From Sphingobacterium humi (GTDB taxonomy: Bacteria; Bacteroidota; Bacteroidia; Sphingobacteriales; Sphingobacteriaceae), in assembly GCF_009768885.1 (NCBI RefSeq), contig NZ_WSQA01000016.1:41725-105724 (forward strand): a stretch of DNA of 64,000 nt, in the 5' to 3' direction. The notes under the pieces are model-generated. The model ran no database searches. It saw only the letters and a program-made list of their open reading frames with translations, and was not told the origin of the DNA. Made by a program: the position numbers and the translations under genes. Shown one piece after another: positions 18,372-26,670 of the stretch (its first letter is position 1; each line of letters opens with the position of its first letter).

Positions 18372-18707
18372 CTTATTTCCTTTTTGCCAAATCAGCATTT
18401 ATACTTAAAGAATTTTCGACAAAAAATCAATTACCCACTTAATTCCGCCATTTCCTTCAAAAAAGTCCTAAAGACAATTTTTAATTTCATTTACATCCAT
18501 ACTTAACAATGTCTGAGTTCAAAGCCTGAAAAAGCTTAATTGTCAGTGATTTTTCTAGTTTAATTTTTCCATTTTCTAACATACAAGATAAGGTACAAGG
18601 GCAATTTGTGCTTGTGTCATCATGGAATATGGGGTTGCTTTGTATTAACAAAGGCTAAACATTGGATATTAAATAGACCATGTTTAGACTTAAAGGATTA
18701 ATTAAAA
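18372..18707. other. intergenic stretch before the tra genes
   Basis: About 340 AT-rich bases with no gene recognised. It probably holds the promoter of the transfer operon, but no convincing TAnnTTTG element with a -33 partner could be placed. Confidence 0.45.
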
Positions 18708-18719
18708 AAGGAGGATCGA

Positions 18720-19154
18720 ATGTTTTACCAAGTTACCTGGTTGCAATTTTTCACAGCCTTGCTTCTAATCTTCACCATTTATTATTTGTTAGTCTTTATA
18801 CTTTTTGATTTCAAAGGTATAACGGGTGTTCTTAAACGGTTTTCCCCCAGGGAAGGTAATGACGCACCTTACACAATCGAAACCCAGGAAATTGAGGCTA
18901 ATGAGGATAGCCCCCTAACAATTATCCAAGATGAGTTCGTTAGTCAGCTTCGATTCTACTTGGAACCATACAGATCAAAAGTCATTGACCATGAAAGACT
19001 CAAGTCAGTGTTAGCAGGTCTGCTGATCCAGTATCCAGAAGTGTCCAAATATCTGGGTGTACACGGTATTATAGACTTGGTGAAGGAAGAATTGTCAAAA
19101 GAACAGATTAATTACAATGCAGACCTAGATTTGGAACTTCTGCTAGGAACATGA
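18720..19154 (+). CDS. single-pass membrane protein at the head of the tra genes
   Basis: A protein of 144 residues with an N-terminal membrane segment (FFTALLLIFTIYYLLVFILF) and a charged cytoplasmic part. It occupies the position just upstream of traE, where Bacteroidetes conjugative elements carry small TraD-like proteins, but I cannot assign it to a named family. The ATG is preceded by AAGGAGGA (18709-18716), a purine-rich ribosome-binding site that is unusually strong for this phylum. A long stem-loop follows before traE. Confidence 0.7.
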   Translation: MFYQVTWLQFFTALLLIFTIYYLLVFILFDFKGITGVLKRFSPREGNDAPYTIETQEIEANEDSPLTIIQDEFVSQLRFYLEPYRSKVIDHERLKSVLAGLLIQYPEVSKYLGVHGIIDLVKEELSKEQINYNADLDLELLLGT

Positions 19155-19157
19155 TTT

Positions 19158-19228
19158 TAAAAAGCCCCTCCCAAACTTCACACGCAAAGCGTATCTGAAA
19201 TTGAAGTATTTGGTGACGGGCTTTTCTT
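19158..19228 (+). promoter_or_regulatory. compound stem-loop between the first tra gene and traE (attenuator or terminator)
   Basis: Nested pairing is visible: outer AAAAGCCC/GGGCTTTT (19160-19167 and 19218-19225), middle CCAAA/TTTGG and CTTCA/TGAAG, and an inner ACGC-AAA-GCGT hairpin. A short T-rich tract follows. Either it terminates the first gene's transcript or it controls read-through into traE. Confidence 0.6.
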
Positions 19229-19248
19229 ATTAACTCTAAATTATTCTT

Positions 19249-19599
19249 ATGAAATTAATTACAAAATTTTCCAAACAAAAATTTCCTGTTCCGGCGAAAA
19301 AGTATGTGATAGCACTAGCTGGACTAACAGGCATTCTTATGTGGGCATCTAGCGCTGTGGGACAGGATGGAATTGCTGGCATTAGCGCAGCAAATCAACA
19401 GGTGCGAAGTTATTTCGACGAAGGCACTAAGCTGATGTATGCTGTGGGTGCTATCCTTGGACTGATCGGAGCAGTTAAAGTATTCCAAAAATGGAACAAT
19501 GGTGACCCTGATACGGGAAAGGTCGCAGCAGCCTGGTTTGGTAGTTGTGTTTTTTTGGTGGTCGTGGCTACAGTGATAAAATCATTCTTCGGAGTCTAG
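19249..19599 (+). CDS. traE: conjugative transposon protein TraE (DUF4134)
   Basis: Small membrane protein of 116 residues that is probably the pilin-like (VirB2-type) component of the transfer apparatus. It has an N-terminal signal-like segment, followed by GISAANQQVRSYFDEGTKLM and two hydrophobic helices (YAVGAILGLIGAVKVF and FGSCVFLVVVATVI) around a hydrophilic loop with WNNGDPDTG. This is the DUF4134 pattern. It is followed closely by traF. Confidence 0.92.
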   Translation: MKLITKFSKQKFPVPAKKYVIALAGLTGILMWASSAVGQDGIAGISAANQQVRSYFDEGTKLMYAVGAILGLIGAVKVFQKWNNGDPDTGKVAAAWFGSCVFLVVVATVIKSFFGV

Positions 19600-19611
19600 A
19601 ATTAACTAAAT

Positions 19612-20010
19612 ATGGCAAATTCGATTTACTCTATTAATAAAGGGATCAATCAACCCTTAACTTTTAAGGGGTTTAAGGCCCATTATATTACCTATTTGGC
19701 AATAGGGCTTGTCGCCTTGTTACTCCTATTCGCTTGCATATTCATGCTCGGCATACCTTCATACATCAGCATGTCCGGGGTGCTAATTATAGGGGTGATA
19801 TGGGTGCGATATATTCGCTACTTAAGTGATAAGTATGGTCAGTATGGGTATTTAAAGAAGATAGCACGAAGTCGTATGCCGGATAGCTTGCTAAATAATA
19901 GCAGAAAGATATTCATTGCCCCAAAAGAAACAGGAAAAACCCACAAAAGATGCACCGAAATATGCAGGAAATATTCCCAATTTACGACGTGGAACATGAT
20001 TGTATTCTAA
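19612..20010 (+). CDS. traF: conjugative transposon protein TraF (DUF4133)
   Basis: Membrane protein of 132 residues resembling VirB3. It has two adjacent hydrophobic segments (YLAIGLVALLLLFACIFML and YISMSGVLIIGVIWV) and a basic C-terminal tail. The N-terminal SIYSINKGINQPLTFKGFKA is characteristic of DUF4133. The 3' end overlaps traG by 61 bases in another frame, more than usual, so the last 20 or so residues may be non-native. Confidence 0.88.
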   Translation: MANSIYSINKGINQPLTFKGFKAHYITYLAIGLVALLLLFACIFMLGIPSYISMSGVLIIGVIWVRYIRYLSDKYGQYGYLKKIARSRMPDSLLNNSRKIFIAPKETGKTHKRCTEICRKYSQFTTWNMIVF

Positions 20011-22427
20011 GTAAATCTGGAGATATCACATTGGCATTTGAAATTGATCTACCTGAAATATTTTCTCTCTCAGATTCTGAATATGAAGCATTTCACCAAA
20101 CCTGGATCAAAGCAATACGCACATTGCCAGAGAGAACAATTTTACATAAACAAGATTGGTTTAATCTGGAAAATTATCCTGCCAATTTTACTTCTGAGAA
20201 TCTCAGCGATTTAGATCGGTTTAGTGAGACCTATTTTAATGGCAGACCCTTCTTAAAGCATCGGTGCTTCTTGATGTTAACTCGTTGTTCCGATACTCGG
20301 ACCACCATTACCTCACTAAAAAGTAGTTTAATTACAGGAAGATTCATTCCACCTCAACTACTAGATGAAAGGGTGCGAATTGATTTTGAAAGTATATCAA
20401 ATCAGTTTATGCATATATTAAGTGATAGTGGCTTTGTTAAAAGTAAGCGATTGACGCGTAGTAGCATACTGAGTAGTTCAAATTCTAAAGGGATAATCGA
20501 AGGTTATTTAAGCCTGTCTCTTGATGGAAGACCAATTCAGCTGAAAGATATAACCCTCAAGGAAGAACTCAAGGTCGGAGATAGCCATTGTCAACTCTAT
20601 ACACTTGCTGATGCATCAAAGCTCCCCGCATTATGCGGAAGTAGGATAGACTATAGCCGATATTCAACTGATAGAGCTAAAATAGCGACCGGATTTGTTT
20701 CCACCTTGGGTCAATTACTACCCTGTAACCACATATACAATCAATTTATTTTTATAGAAAATAGGGCTAAAATAATTGAAAATTTTGAGCGTCGTGCCTT
20801 GCGACTGCAGTCCCTATCAACATATTCTAGAGAAAATTCAATAGCTAGAGATGCAACTAATGAATTCCTCAATGAAGCGGCAGGCCAACAACGCCAGCCC
20901 CTAAAAGTGCATTGTAACTTGATGGTATGGGCCCAGGATAAACAGCAACTTCAGGAAATAAAAAAACAAGTCTCCTCTGCATTCTCACAAATCGATGTAA
21001 TTAGCAAAGTTGAAACCGTAGGAGCACCCCAGATCTTTTGGGCCGGAATTCCCGGAAATGCAGCAGAGTTCCCTATGAACGAAACCTTTGATACCTTCGC
21101 TTCACAGGCAGCTTGCTTACTGAATCTTGAGACAGCTACCAAAAGCTCGAATAGCCCTGTAGGAATCAGGCTTGGCGATCGGCTTACTGGAGCCCCTCTG
21201 CATGTTGATATCTCAGATGAGCCAATAAATCAAGGCATCTGTACCAACCGTAATAAATTTATCCTTGGCCCATCAGGAAGTGGAAAATCATTTTTTACCA
21301 ATCACCTATTAAGAACTTATCATCAGCAGGCAAGCCACATTGTCCTAGTAGATGTTGGACATAGCTATAAAGGTTTATGTGAGATGGTCTCCGGATATTA
21401 CTTCACCTACAGTGAGAAGCAACCTATAGAATTTAACCCCTTTTTCATTGACTCTGGAGAGACACTAGATACAGAGAAAAAGGAAAGCATAAAAGCTTTG
21501 TTGCTTGCGCTCTGGAAAAAAGATAACGAAACATTCAAACGTTCGGAATATGTGGCCTTATCAAATGCAATCAGCGGTTATTATAGGCATCTAGGTAGCG
21601 ATCATGAAATCTTTCCTTGTTTCAATAGTTTTTATGAATATCTAAAAGAATGTTATAGCCCTCAGCTGAAAAAAGAGCAGGTAAAAGACCGAGATTTTGA
21701 TATGGATAATTTCTTATACGTCCTAAAACCATATTACCATGGCGGTGAATTTGATTATCTATTGAATGCCAAAAAAAATCTAGATATGCTGCAGCAACGG
21801 TTTATCGTGTTCGAGCTGGATCAAATTAAAGATCATCCAATTCTGTTCCCTGTGGTTACATTGATAATTATGGAGGTATTTATTTCCAAGATGCGAAAAT
21901 TAAAAGCTATCCGCAAAGTAATCTTAATCGAGGAGGCATGGAAAGCATTGATGAAAGATGGTTTTGCTGAATATATACAATACTTGTTTAAAACGGTCCG
22001 CAAATTCTTTGGGGAAGCGATTGTTGTGACACAGGAAGTGGATGATATCATATCATCGCCTATTGTAAAACAAGCGATAATAAACAACAGTGATTGTAAA
22101 ATTCTTTTAGATCAAAGTAAATACCAGAATAAGTTCGACCATATTCAGGAACTGCTGGGGCTCACGGAAAAAGAGAAAGCACAGGTACTCTCTCTCAATC
22201 GATCCAATGAGCCATCCCTTAAGTATAAAGAAGTGTTTATTAGCCTAGGTGGTGTGGTCAGCAAAGTTTATCGCACAGAAGTTTCACTAGAAGAATATTT
22301 GATTTTTACTACAGAGCAAAAAGAAAAACTGCTACTGGAAGAATATATCCGAAAAGCTGGTGGCGATACAAGCAAAGGACTGAGAAATGCGGCTAACGCT
22401 ATTCGTAATCGGGAAGTCATATTATAA
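19950..22427 (+). CDS. traG: conjugation ATPase TraG (VirB4-like)
   Basis: Inner-membrane-associated ATPase that powers assembly of the type IV secretion channel. The 825-residue protein is full length. Its N-terminus (PIYDVEHDCILSKSGDITL) matches TraG proteins of Bacteroidetes elements. The Walker A motif LGPSGSGKS is near residue 440, and the Walker B motif KVILIEEAW is near residue 660, followed by GEAIVVTQEVDDI. The start lies inside traF; the Met 4 codons later is an alternative. Confidence 0.95.
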   Translation: MHRNMQEIFPIYDVEHDCILSKSGDITLAFEIDLPEIFSLSDSEYEAFHQTWIKAIRTLPERTILHKQDWFNLENYPANFTSENLSDLDRFSETYFNGRPFLKHRCFLMLTRCSDTRTTITSLKSSLITGRFIPPQLLDERVRIDFESISNQFMHILSDSGFVKSKRLTRSSILSSSNSKGIIEGYLSLSLDGRPIQLKDITLKEELKVGDSHCQLYTLADASKLPALCGSRIDYSRYSTDRAKIATGFVSTLGQLLPCNHIYNQFIFIENRAKIIENFERRALRLQSLSTYSRENSIARDATNEFLNEAAGQQRQPLKVHCNLMVWAQDKQQLQEIKKQVSSAFSQIDVISKVETVGAPQIFWAGIPGNAAEFPMNETFDTFASQAACLLNLETATKSSNSPVGIRLGDRLTGAPLHVDISDEPINQGICTNRNKFILGPSGSGKSFFTNHLLRTYHQQASHIVLVDVGHSYKGLCEMVSGYYFTYSEKQPIEFNPFFIDSGETLDTEKKESIKALLLALWKKDNETFKRSEYVALSNAISGYYRHLGSDHEIFPCFNSFYEYLKECYSPQLKKEQVKDRDFDMDNFLYVLKPYYHGGEFDYLLNAKKNLDMLQQRFIVFELDQIKDHPILFPVVTLIIMEVFISKMRKLKAIRKVILIEEAWKALMKDGFAEYIQYLFKTVRKFFGEAIVVTQEVDDIISSPIVKQAIINNSDCKILLDQSKYQNKFDHIQELLGLTEKEKAQVLSLNRSNEPSLKYKEVFISLGGVVSKVYRTEVSLEEYLIFTTEQKEKLLLEEYIRKAGGDTSKGLRNAANAIRNREVIL

Positions 22428-22434
22428 AGGAAAC

Positions 22435-23107
22435 ATGAAAAAGATAAAGATTCTTCAACTATTTACGGTAGGAATTTTAGTTTTTACCCCAGTAACCAAT
22501 ATATATGGCCAGCTAGCGATTGCTCAAATCATTCAAGCAGGAATAAAAAGAGTAATAAAGGCTGTGGATCTAAGGATTCAACGCATGCAAAATCAAACTA
22601 TTTGGCTACAGAATGCTCAAAAAGAAATTGAAAATTCATTGTCCAAACTGCGACTGAAGGAAATAGGCGAATGGTCAGAGCGACAAAAGGAGCTCTATAG
22701 CAATTATTATAAAGAACTCAACAAAGTAAAATCTGTAATAAGGTATTATCATAAGATTACCCAAATGGCAGATCTACAAAAATCCATACTTCAGGAATAT
22801 AGGATTGCATGGAATAGTTTTGCTGAAGAACCCCTCTTTAACGTTTCGGAAAAAAGCATTCATTCAACAAGTTCATCAAGGGATCCTTCAAGATTGCCTG
22901 GAGAATTTCGATTTGTTATCCCTCATAGTCGAATCATTCCTTACTCAAATGTCCGATGCTGAACGTATTATTCTTATAGAACAAGCACACCAGCGGATAG
23001 AAAGAAATTACCTAGATATGAAAGCTTTTAACCAACAAAACACCATGCTCCGACTGAATCGTAAAAAAAGTGAACAAGAGGTCCAGCAGCTCCGTAAAAT
23101 GTACTGA
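22435..23107 (+). pseudogene. traI: TraI-like exported conjugation protein with a frameshift at an A6 run
   Basis: The first frame (ATG at 22435) encodes a signal peptide and MQNQTIWLQNAQKEIENS, typical of the TraI protein of Sphingobacteria elements. It then runs into unrelated residues after ...LFNVSEK. The second frame supplies the missing C-terminal half (AFIQQVHQGILQDCLENFDL, TQMSDAERI, and a C-terminus ending in LRKMY). Removing one A from the AAAAAA run at 22850-22855 restores one continuous protein of about 220 residues. This is a frameshift mutation, a sequencing error, or a slippage site. Confidence 0.85.
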
Positions 23108-23128
23108 ATCGATAAATAGGATAAAACA

Positions 23129-23782
23129 ATGAAAATAAAACTTCTCCTCTTCGGGTTATTAGTGTGCCTAGGACAGCTGTCCAAAGGACAAACCACCGCG
23201 GAATGGCTTAGACAGAAAAGTACACAGGAACGGTACTTAATCCAACAGATTTTAGCAAACGGTTTTTACAAGGATTATCTTAAAAACGGATATAGCATTA
23301 TTCAGGCGGGGCTAAAATCAATAGGAAGCTGGAAGGAAGAAGAACATAACTTCCACCGGATTTTCTTTGATAATCAACGCTACGGTATGATGCGTGTCAT
23401 GGAAGAAAATCAGAAGAAGAAATTCTATCGACTCGGGCGTCAATTCACAATATTATTGCAGAAGTCAGCAATACTGGCAAGGGATGGCATTCTTCTAAAC
23501 CAAGAGAGATTTTATGTTCAACAGGTATTATATCGATTTGCAACTGCTAGTAAAATATATTATGACAAGCTCAATATTTCGTACTCAGATCCTCAGATTT
23601 CGATGAATGATCGTCAACGGATGGATTTCATAAATAGATTATTATCAGAGGTTGAGGATGACCTAATCGCTTTAAAAAAATTCACTCAACAACTTAATAT
23701 CCTGATAACCAGTCGGAAAGAGGAAAGAATAGAAACGATTCATCTAAGAAGACTACTAACGGAGGAGAGTTATGAAGAATAA
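23129..23782 (+). CDS. exported conjugative-element protein, TraI/TerB-like, 217 residues
   Basis: Signal peptide MKIKLLLFGLLVCLGQLSKG, then a helical protein rich in Gln and Lys. It contains MNDRQRMDFINRLLSEVEDD, which is comparable to the MSDAERI..ID segment of its two neighbours. It looks like a diverged member of the same exported helical family, as one of three in tandem. The 3' end overlaps the next gene by 11 bases. The function within the transfer apparatus is not known. Confidence 0.75.
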   Translation: MKIKLLLFGLLVCLGQLSKGQTTAEWLRQKSTQERYLIQQILANGFYKDYLKNGYSIIQAGLKSIGSWKEEEHNFHRIFFDNQRYGMMRVMEENQKKKFYRLGRQFTILLQKSAILARDGILLNQERFYVQQVLYRFATASKIYYDKLNISYSDPQISMNDRQRMDFINRLLSEVEDDLIALKKFTQQLNILITSRKEERIETIHLRRLLTEESYEE

Positions 23783-24398
23783 ATTCTTATGGATCTTATT
23801 ACTAATGATTTTTCAGATCCCAATAAAGGCTTTTGCGCAGAAGCACGAGGTCAAGCAATTGCTATTGAATGTAGAGAAATTAGCACAATTCAAAGAAATT
23901 TTGCAAGAGATGAAAAGAGGATATAATATCCTATTGAAAGGTTATGGGACAGTTAAAGATATTACCCAAGGGAATTTCTCTTTGCATCAGACCTTTTTAG
24001 ATGGTCTGCTCCAGGTCAGCCCGGTAGTAAAGAATTATCAAGGAGTCTCGGAGCTGTTGAGGCTACAGGTTCAATTACTACAGCAGACTAAACGATCCTA
24101 TTCTACTTATAGTATGAGTGACTGTCTCGATCCGCAAGAGCTGCATTATATCAGTCAAGTCCATGCTAGGCTCTTAAAGGAAAGCCTTAACAGCTTAGAA
24201 CAACTCGCCGTTCTGCTAGCCCATGGTAGCCTTAGGATGAGTGATGCCGAGAGGATTAAGGCTATTGATGCACTCTTGGAAGAGCAACAACAAAGGCAGA
24301 TAACATTAAGTGCATTTGATTCGCAGAGCCAGCTCATCATACTTCAGCGACTTAAGGAATTCAATGACGTGCGTACAATGAAACGGTTGATTCGCTAA
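23772..24398 (+). CDS. exported TerB-like conjugative-element protein, 208 residues
   Basis: Signal peptide, then LLLNVEKLAQFKEILQEMKR and GYNILLKGYGTVKDITQGNF, followed by a C-terminal RMSDAERIKAIDALL segment. Such proteins are regularly found before traJ in Sphingobacteria elements and are often labelled TerB-family tellurite-resistance proteins. That name reflects a fold resemblance only, and no tellurite genes are nearby. A periplasmic role in the transfer machine is likely. Confidence 0.8.
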   Translation: MKNKFLWILLLMIFQIPIKAFAQKHEVKQLLLNVEKLAQFKEILQEMKRGYNILLKGYGTVKDITQGNFSLHQTFLDGLLQVSPVVKNYQGVSELLRLQVQLLQQTKRSYSTYSMSDCLDPQELHYISQVHARLLKESLNSLEQLAVLLAHGSLRMSDAERIKAIDALLEEQQQRQITLSAFDSQSQLIILQRLKEFNDVRTMKRLIR

Positions 24399-24422
24399 TA
24401 GCTCCATTAATAAAATATTCTT

Positions 24423-25616
24423 ATGAGAAAATTATCATCAGTCTTGTTCCCACTCACCTTAATGCCATTTGTAGGCTTATCTCAAGATTTAACTGGAGAA
24501 ATAGCAAGCCTTCAACAAGTGCTCAATCAACTCTATCAGGAAATGATCCCGCTCTGCAGTGGATTGATTGGCGTAGGACAAGCAATAGCTGGCTTTGCCG
24601 CTCTATGGTATATTGGATTACGCATATGGCGTCATATTGCGCAAGCGGAGCCAATTGATTTCTATCCTTTATTTCGCCCTTTCGTTCTAGGATTCTGTAT
24701 TGCTTTCTTTCCGGCGATAGTGTCTCTTATCAATGGCATTTTAGAACCGGTGGTTAAAGCCACTACACAGATGGTTGGCAAATCTGATAAAGCAATAAAT
24801 GAACTCTTGCGCCTAAAAGAGGAACAAATAAAGACAACCCAAGCTTGGCAAATGTATGTAGGCTATGACGGAGCTGGAGATAGGGATCGCTGGTACAAGT
24901 ATACCTATGATGAAGCACCATCACAAGAAGGGGTGCTCGAAGGTGTGGGCAATGATATCAAGTTCGCAATGGCCAAAGCCTCCTATGCCTTTCGAAATAG
25001 TGTGAAAGAATGGCTGAGTGAAATCTTAGCAATTCTCTTCCATGCTGCAGCTCTTTGTATTAATACCCTGCGAACTTTTCAACTTATCGTTATGGCTATA
25101 CTTGGGCCATTAGTATTTGGATTGTGCGTCTTTGATGGATTCACCCATTTACTCCATAGCTGGCTAGCTCGATACATACAGGTGTTTCTTTGGTTGCCTG
25201 TAGCTAATATTTTCGGAAGTATAATCGGCCGCATCCAAGAGAACATGCTCAAAATTGACCTAACCCAGATTCAAGAGGTTGGAGATACCTTTTTCAGCCG
25301 TACCGATATGGCTTACCTCATCTTCTTAATTATAGGTATCGTGGGATATTTTACAGTTCCTGCTGTGGCCAGCTATATTGTAAATGTTGGAATGGGTGAT
25401 GCTTACAGCAGGTTAGTATCCAACACCTTCACTACAACGGCTAGTGCCGGTGCAGCAGCAGTAGGGGGAGCGGCAGGGGCAACCATAGTGGGAGCGCAGC
25501 AAACAGTTAATCATATGGCCAGCTCATTCCGAGGAACAGCAGAGCCCCATAAACTGGACAGCGCAACTAAAAATGATTCCTATTTCATGAGCGAAAGAAT
25601 GAAAGGAAATTCCTGA
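24423..25616 (+). CDS. traJ: conjugative transposon membrane protein TraJ
   Basis: Polytopic inner-membrane protein of 397 residues, resembling VirB6. After a signal-like N-terminus come several hydrophobic helices (LCSGLIGVGQAIAGFAALWY, FVLGFCIAFFPAIVSLI, FHAAALCINTLRTFQLIVMA, LIFLIIGIVGYFTVPAVASY). The segment YIVNVGMGDAYSRLVSN near the end is followed by a Gly/Ala-rich stretch. These are typical features of Bacteroidetes TraJ. It lies 24 bases after the TerB-like gene and 14 bases before traK. Confidence 0.92.
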   Translation: MRKLSSVLFPLTLMPFVGLSQDLTGEIASLQQVLNQLYQEMIPLCSGLIGVGQAIAGFAALWYIGLRIWRHIAQAEPIDFYPLFRPFVLGFCIAFFPAIVSLINGILEPVVKATTQMVGKSDKAINELLRLKEEQIKTTQAWQMYVGYDGAGDRDRWYKYTYDEAPSQEGVLEGVGNDIKFAMAKASYAFRNSVKEWLSEILAILFHAAALCINTLRTFQLIVMAILGPLVFGLCVFDGFTHLLHSWLARYIQVFLWLPVANIFGSIIGRIQENMLKIDLTQIQEVGDTFFSRTDMAYLIFLIIGIVGYFTVPAVASYIVNVGMGDAYSRLVSNTFTTTASAGAAAVGGAAGATIVGAQQTVNHMASSFRGTAEPHKLDSATKNDSYFMSERMKGNS

Positions 25617-25630
25617 AATAATTAATAGAT

Positions 25631-26251
25631 ATGTTCAGCAAAATTAAAAATATGGATACCGCATTTCGCCAGCTTCGGAATGTTGTTGTTTTAGTCATCG
25701 TCTCAAGCCTGCTGCTTTTAATCGTAAGCATGACTCTAGGTTACCGCCTATTGTCTAGAACCCAGGACCGTATATACGTGCTGGCAAACGGTAAGGCCTT
25801 CCAGGTATTTGCCTCCAGTACTAGAGATAATATTCCTGTGGAAGCTCGAGAGCATATAAGAAGCTTCCACCAGTATTTTTTCACCCTTGACCCTGACGAG
25901 AAAGCAATAACGCACAACCTACAGAAAGCATTATACCTGGCCGATTTAAGTGCAAAGCGAATTTATGATGATCTGCAGGAAAATGGTTTTTACGCCAGCG
26001 TAATTTCAGGGAATGTAAATCAGACTATCCTAGTAGACAGCATTCAGGTCGACATAGAAGGGTATCCACATAAATTCCGATGCTTCGCAACCCAGCGGAT
26101 CGTAAGACCTAAAAGCTTAACTATGCGAGAGCTGGTCACCGAAGGATACTTACGACGGATTTCAAGAAGTGACAACAACCCACACGGCTTTCTCATCGAA
26201 CGCTGGCGAACCATAATAAACAGAGATCTCTCTACTAAATCTAGATACTGA
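25631..26251 (+). CDS. traK: conjugative transposon protein TraK
   Basis: Bitopic membrane protein of 206 residues resembling VirB8. One N-terminal membrane segment (VVVLVIVSSLLLLIVSMTLG) is followed by a periplasmic domain with YVLANGKAFQVFAS and IRSFHQYFFTLDPDEKA, which are conserved in TraK. The C-terminus ends RTPH-like (NNPHGFLIERWRTI). Its TGA stop overlaps the start of the next gene (TGATG), so the two are translationally coupled. Confidence 0.93.
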   Translation: MFSKIKNMDTAFRQLRNVVVLVIVSSLLLLIVSMTLGYRLLSRTQDRIYVLANGKAFQVFASSTRDNIPVEAREHIRSFHQYFFTLDPDEKAITHNLQKALYLADLSAKRIYDDLQENGFYASVISGNVNQTILVDSIQVDIEGYPHKFRCFATQRIVRPKSLTMRELVTEGYLRRISRSDNNPHGFLIERWRTIINRDLSTKSRY

Positions 26252-26670
26252 TGAAAAAACTAATGTTCTTAAATACTAGCCAATTGAAGAGGATAGTTGA
26301 AAAGAAACTTCCTGTTGTCATTAAGGCTAACTACAGTAAACCGCTGCTTAGAATATCCTTAATGCTCAGCTTCTTGATCCTGTTGGTCTATAGCCATTTA
26401 TTTTTTACCAGCACAAAAATGTACGAACCCATTATTGTGGAGACTCCCAAACGAAATGGAATTCACAGTTTTTTCCCCGCTATGAATTCTGTTCCTAAAG
26501 CGGGACTGGAATACCTCCGAATCCAACAATTCTGCCAATACATGGATAGTCTAAGCCATTCGGTAGCAGGGAGATCCAAACTCGATAGCATCATGAAGAA
26601 ACATCCGGGATTACTAGATAGTGCCAAATTAATATTGTTTAACTATAAAATACTTGAGCATGAATTTTAA
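26251..26670 (+). CDS. small membrane protein in the traL position
   Basis: A protein of 139 residues with one membrane segment (LLRISLMLSFLILLVYSHLFF) and a periplasmic tail. In Bacteroidetes transfer operons the gene between traK and traM is traL; this one fits by position, size and topology, but its sequence alone did not let me confirm the family. It overlaps both neighbours slightly. Confidence 0.65.
   Translation: MKKLMFLNTSQLKRIVEKKLPVVIKANYSKPLLRISLMLSFLILLVYSHLFFTSTKMYEPIIVETPKRNGIHSFFPAMNSVPKAGLEYLRIQQFCQYMDSLSHSVAGRSKLDSIMKKHPGLLDSAKLILFNYKILEHEF

Noticed and set aside
23772..24398. Tellurite resistance
   Set aside because: The TerB-like label would rest only on fold resemblance; the protein is exported, lies within the tra operon, and no other ter genes are present.
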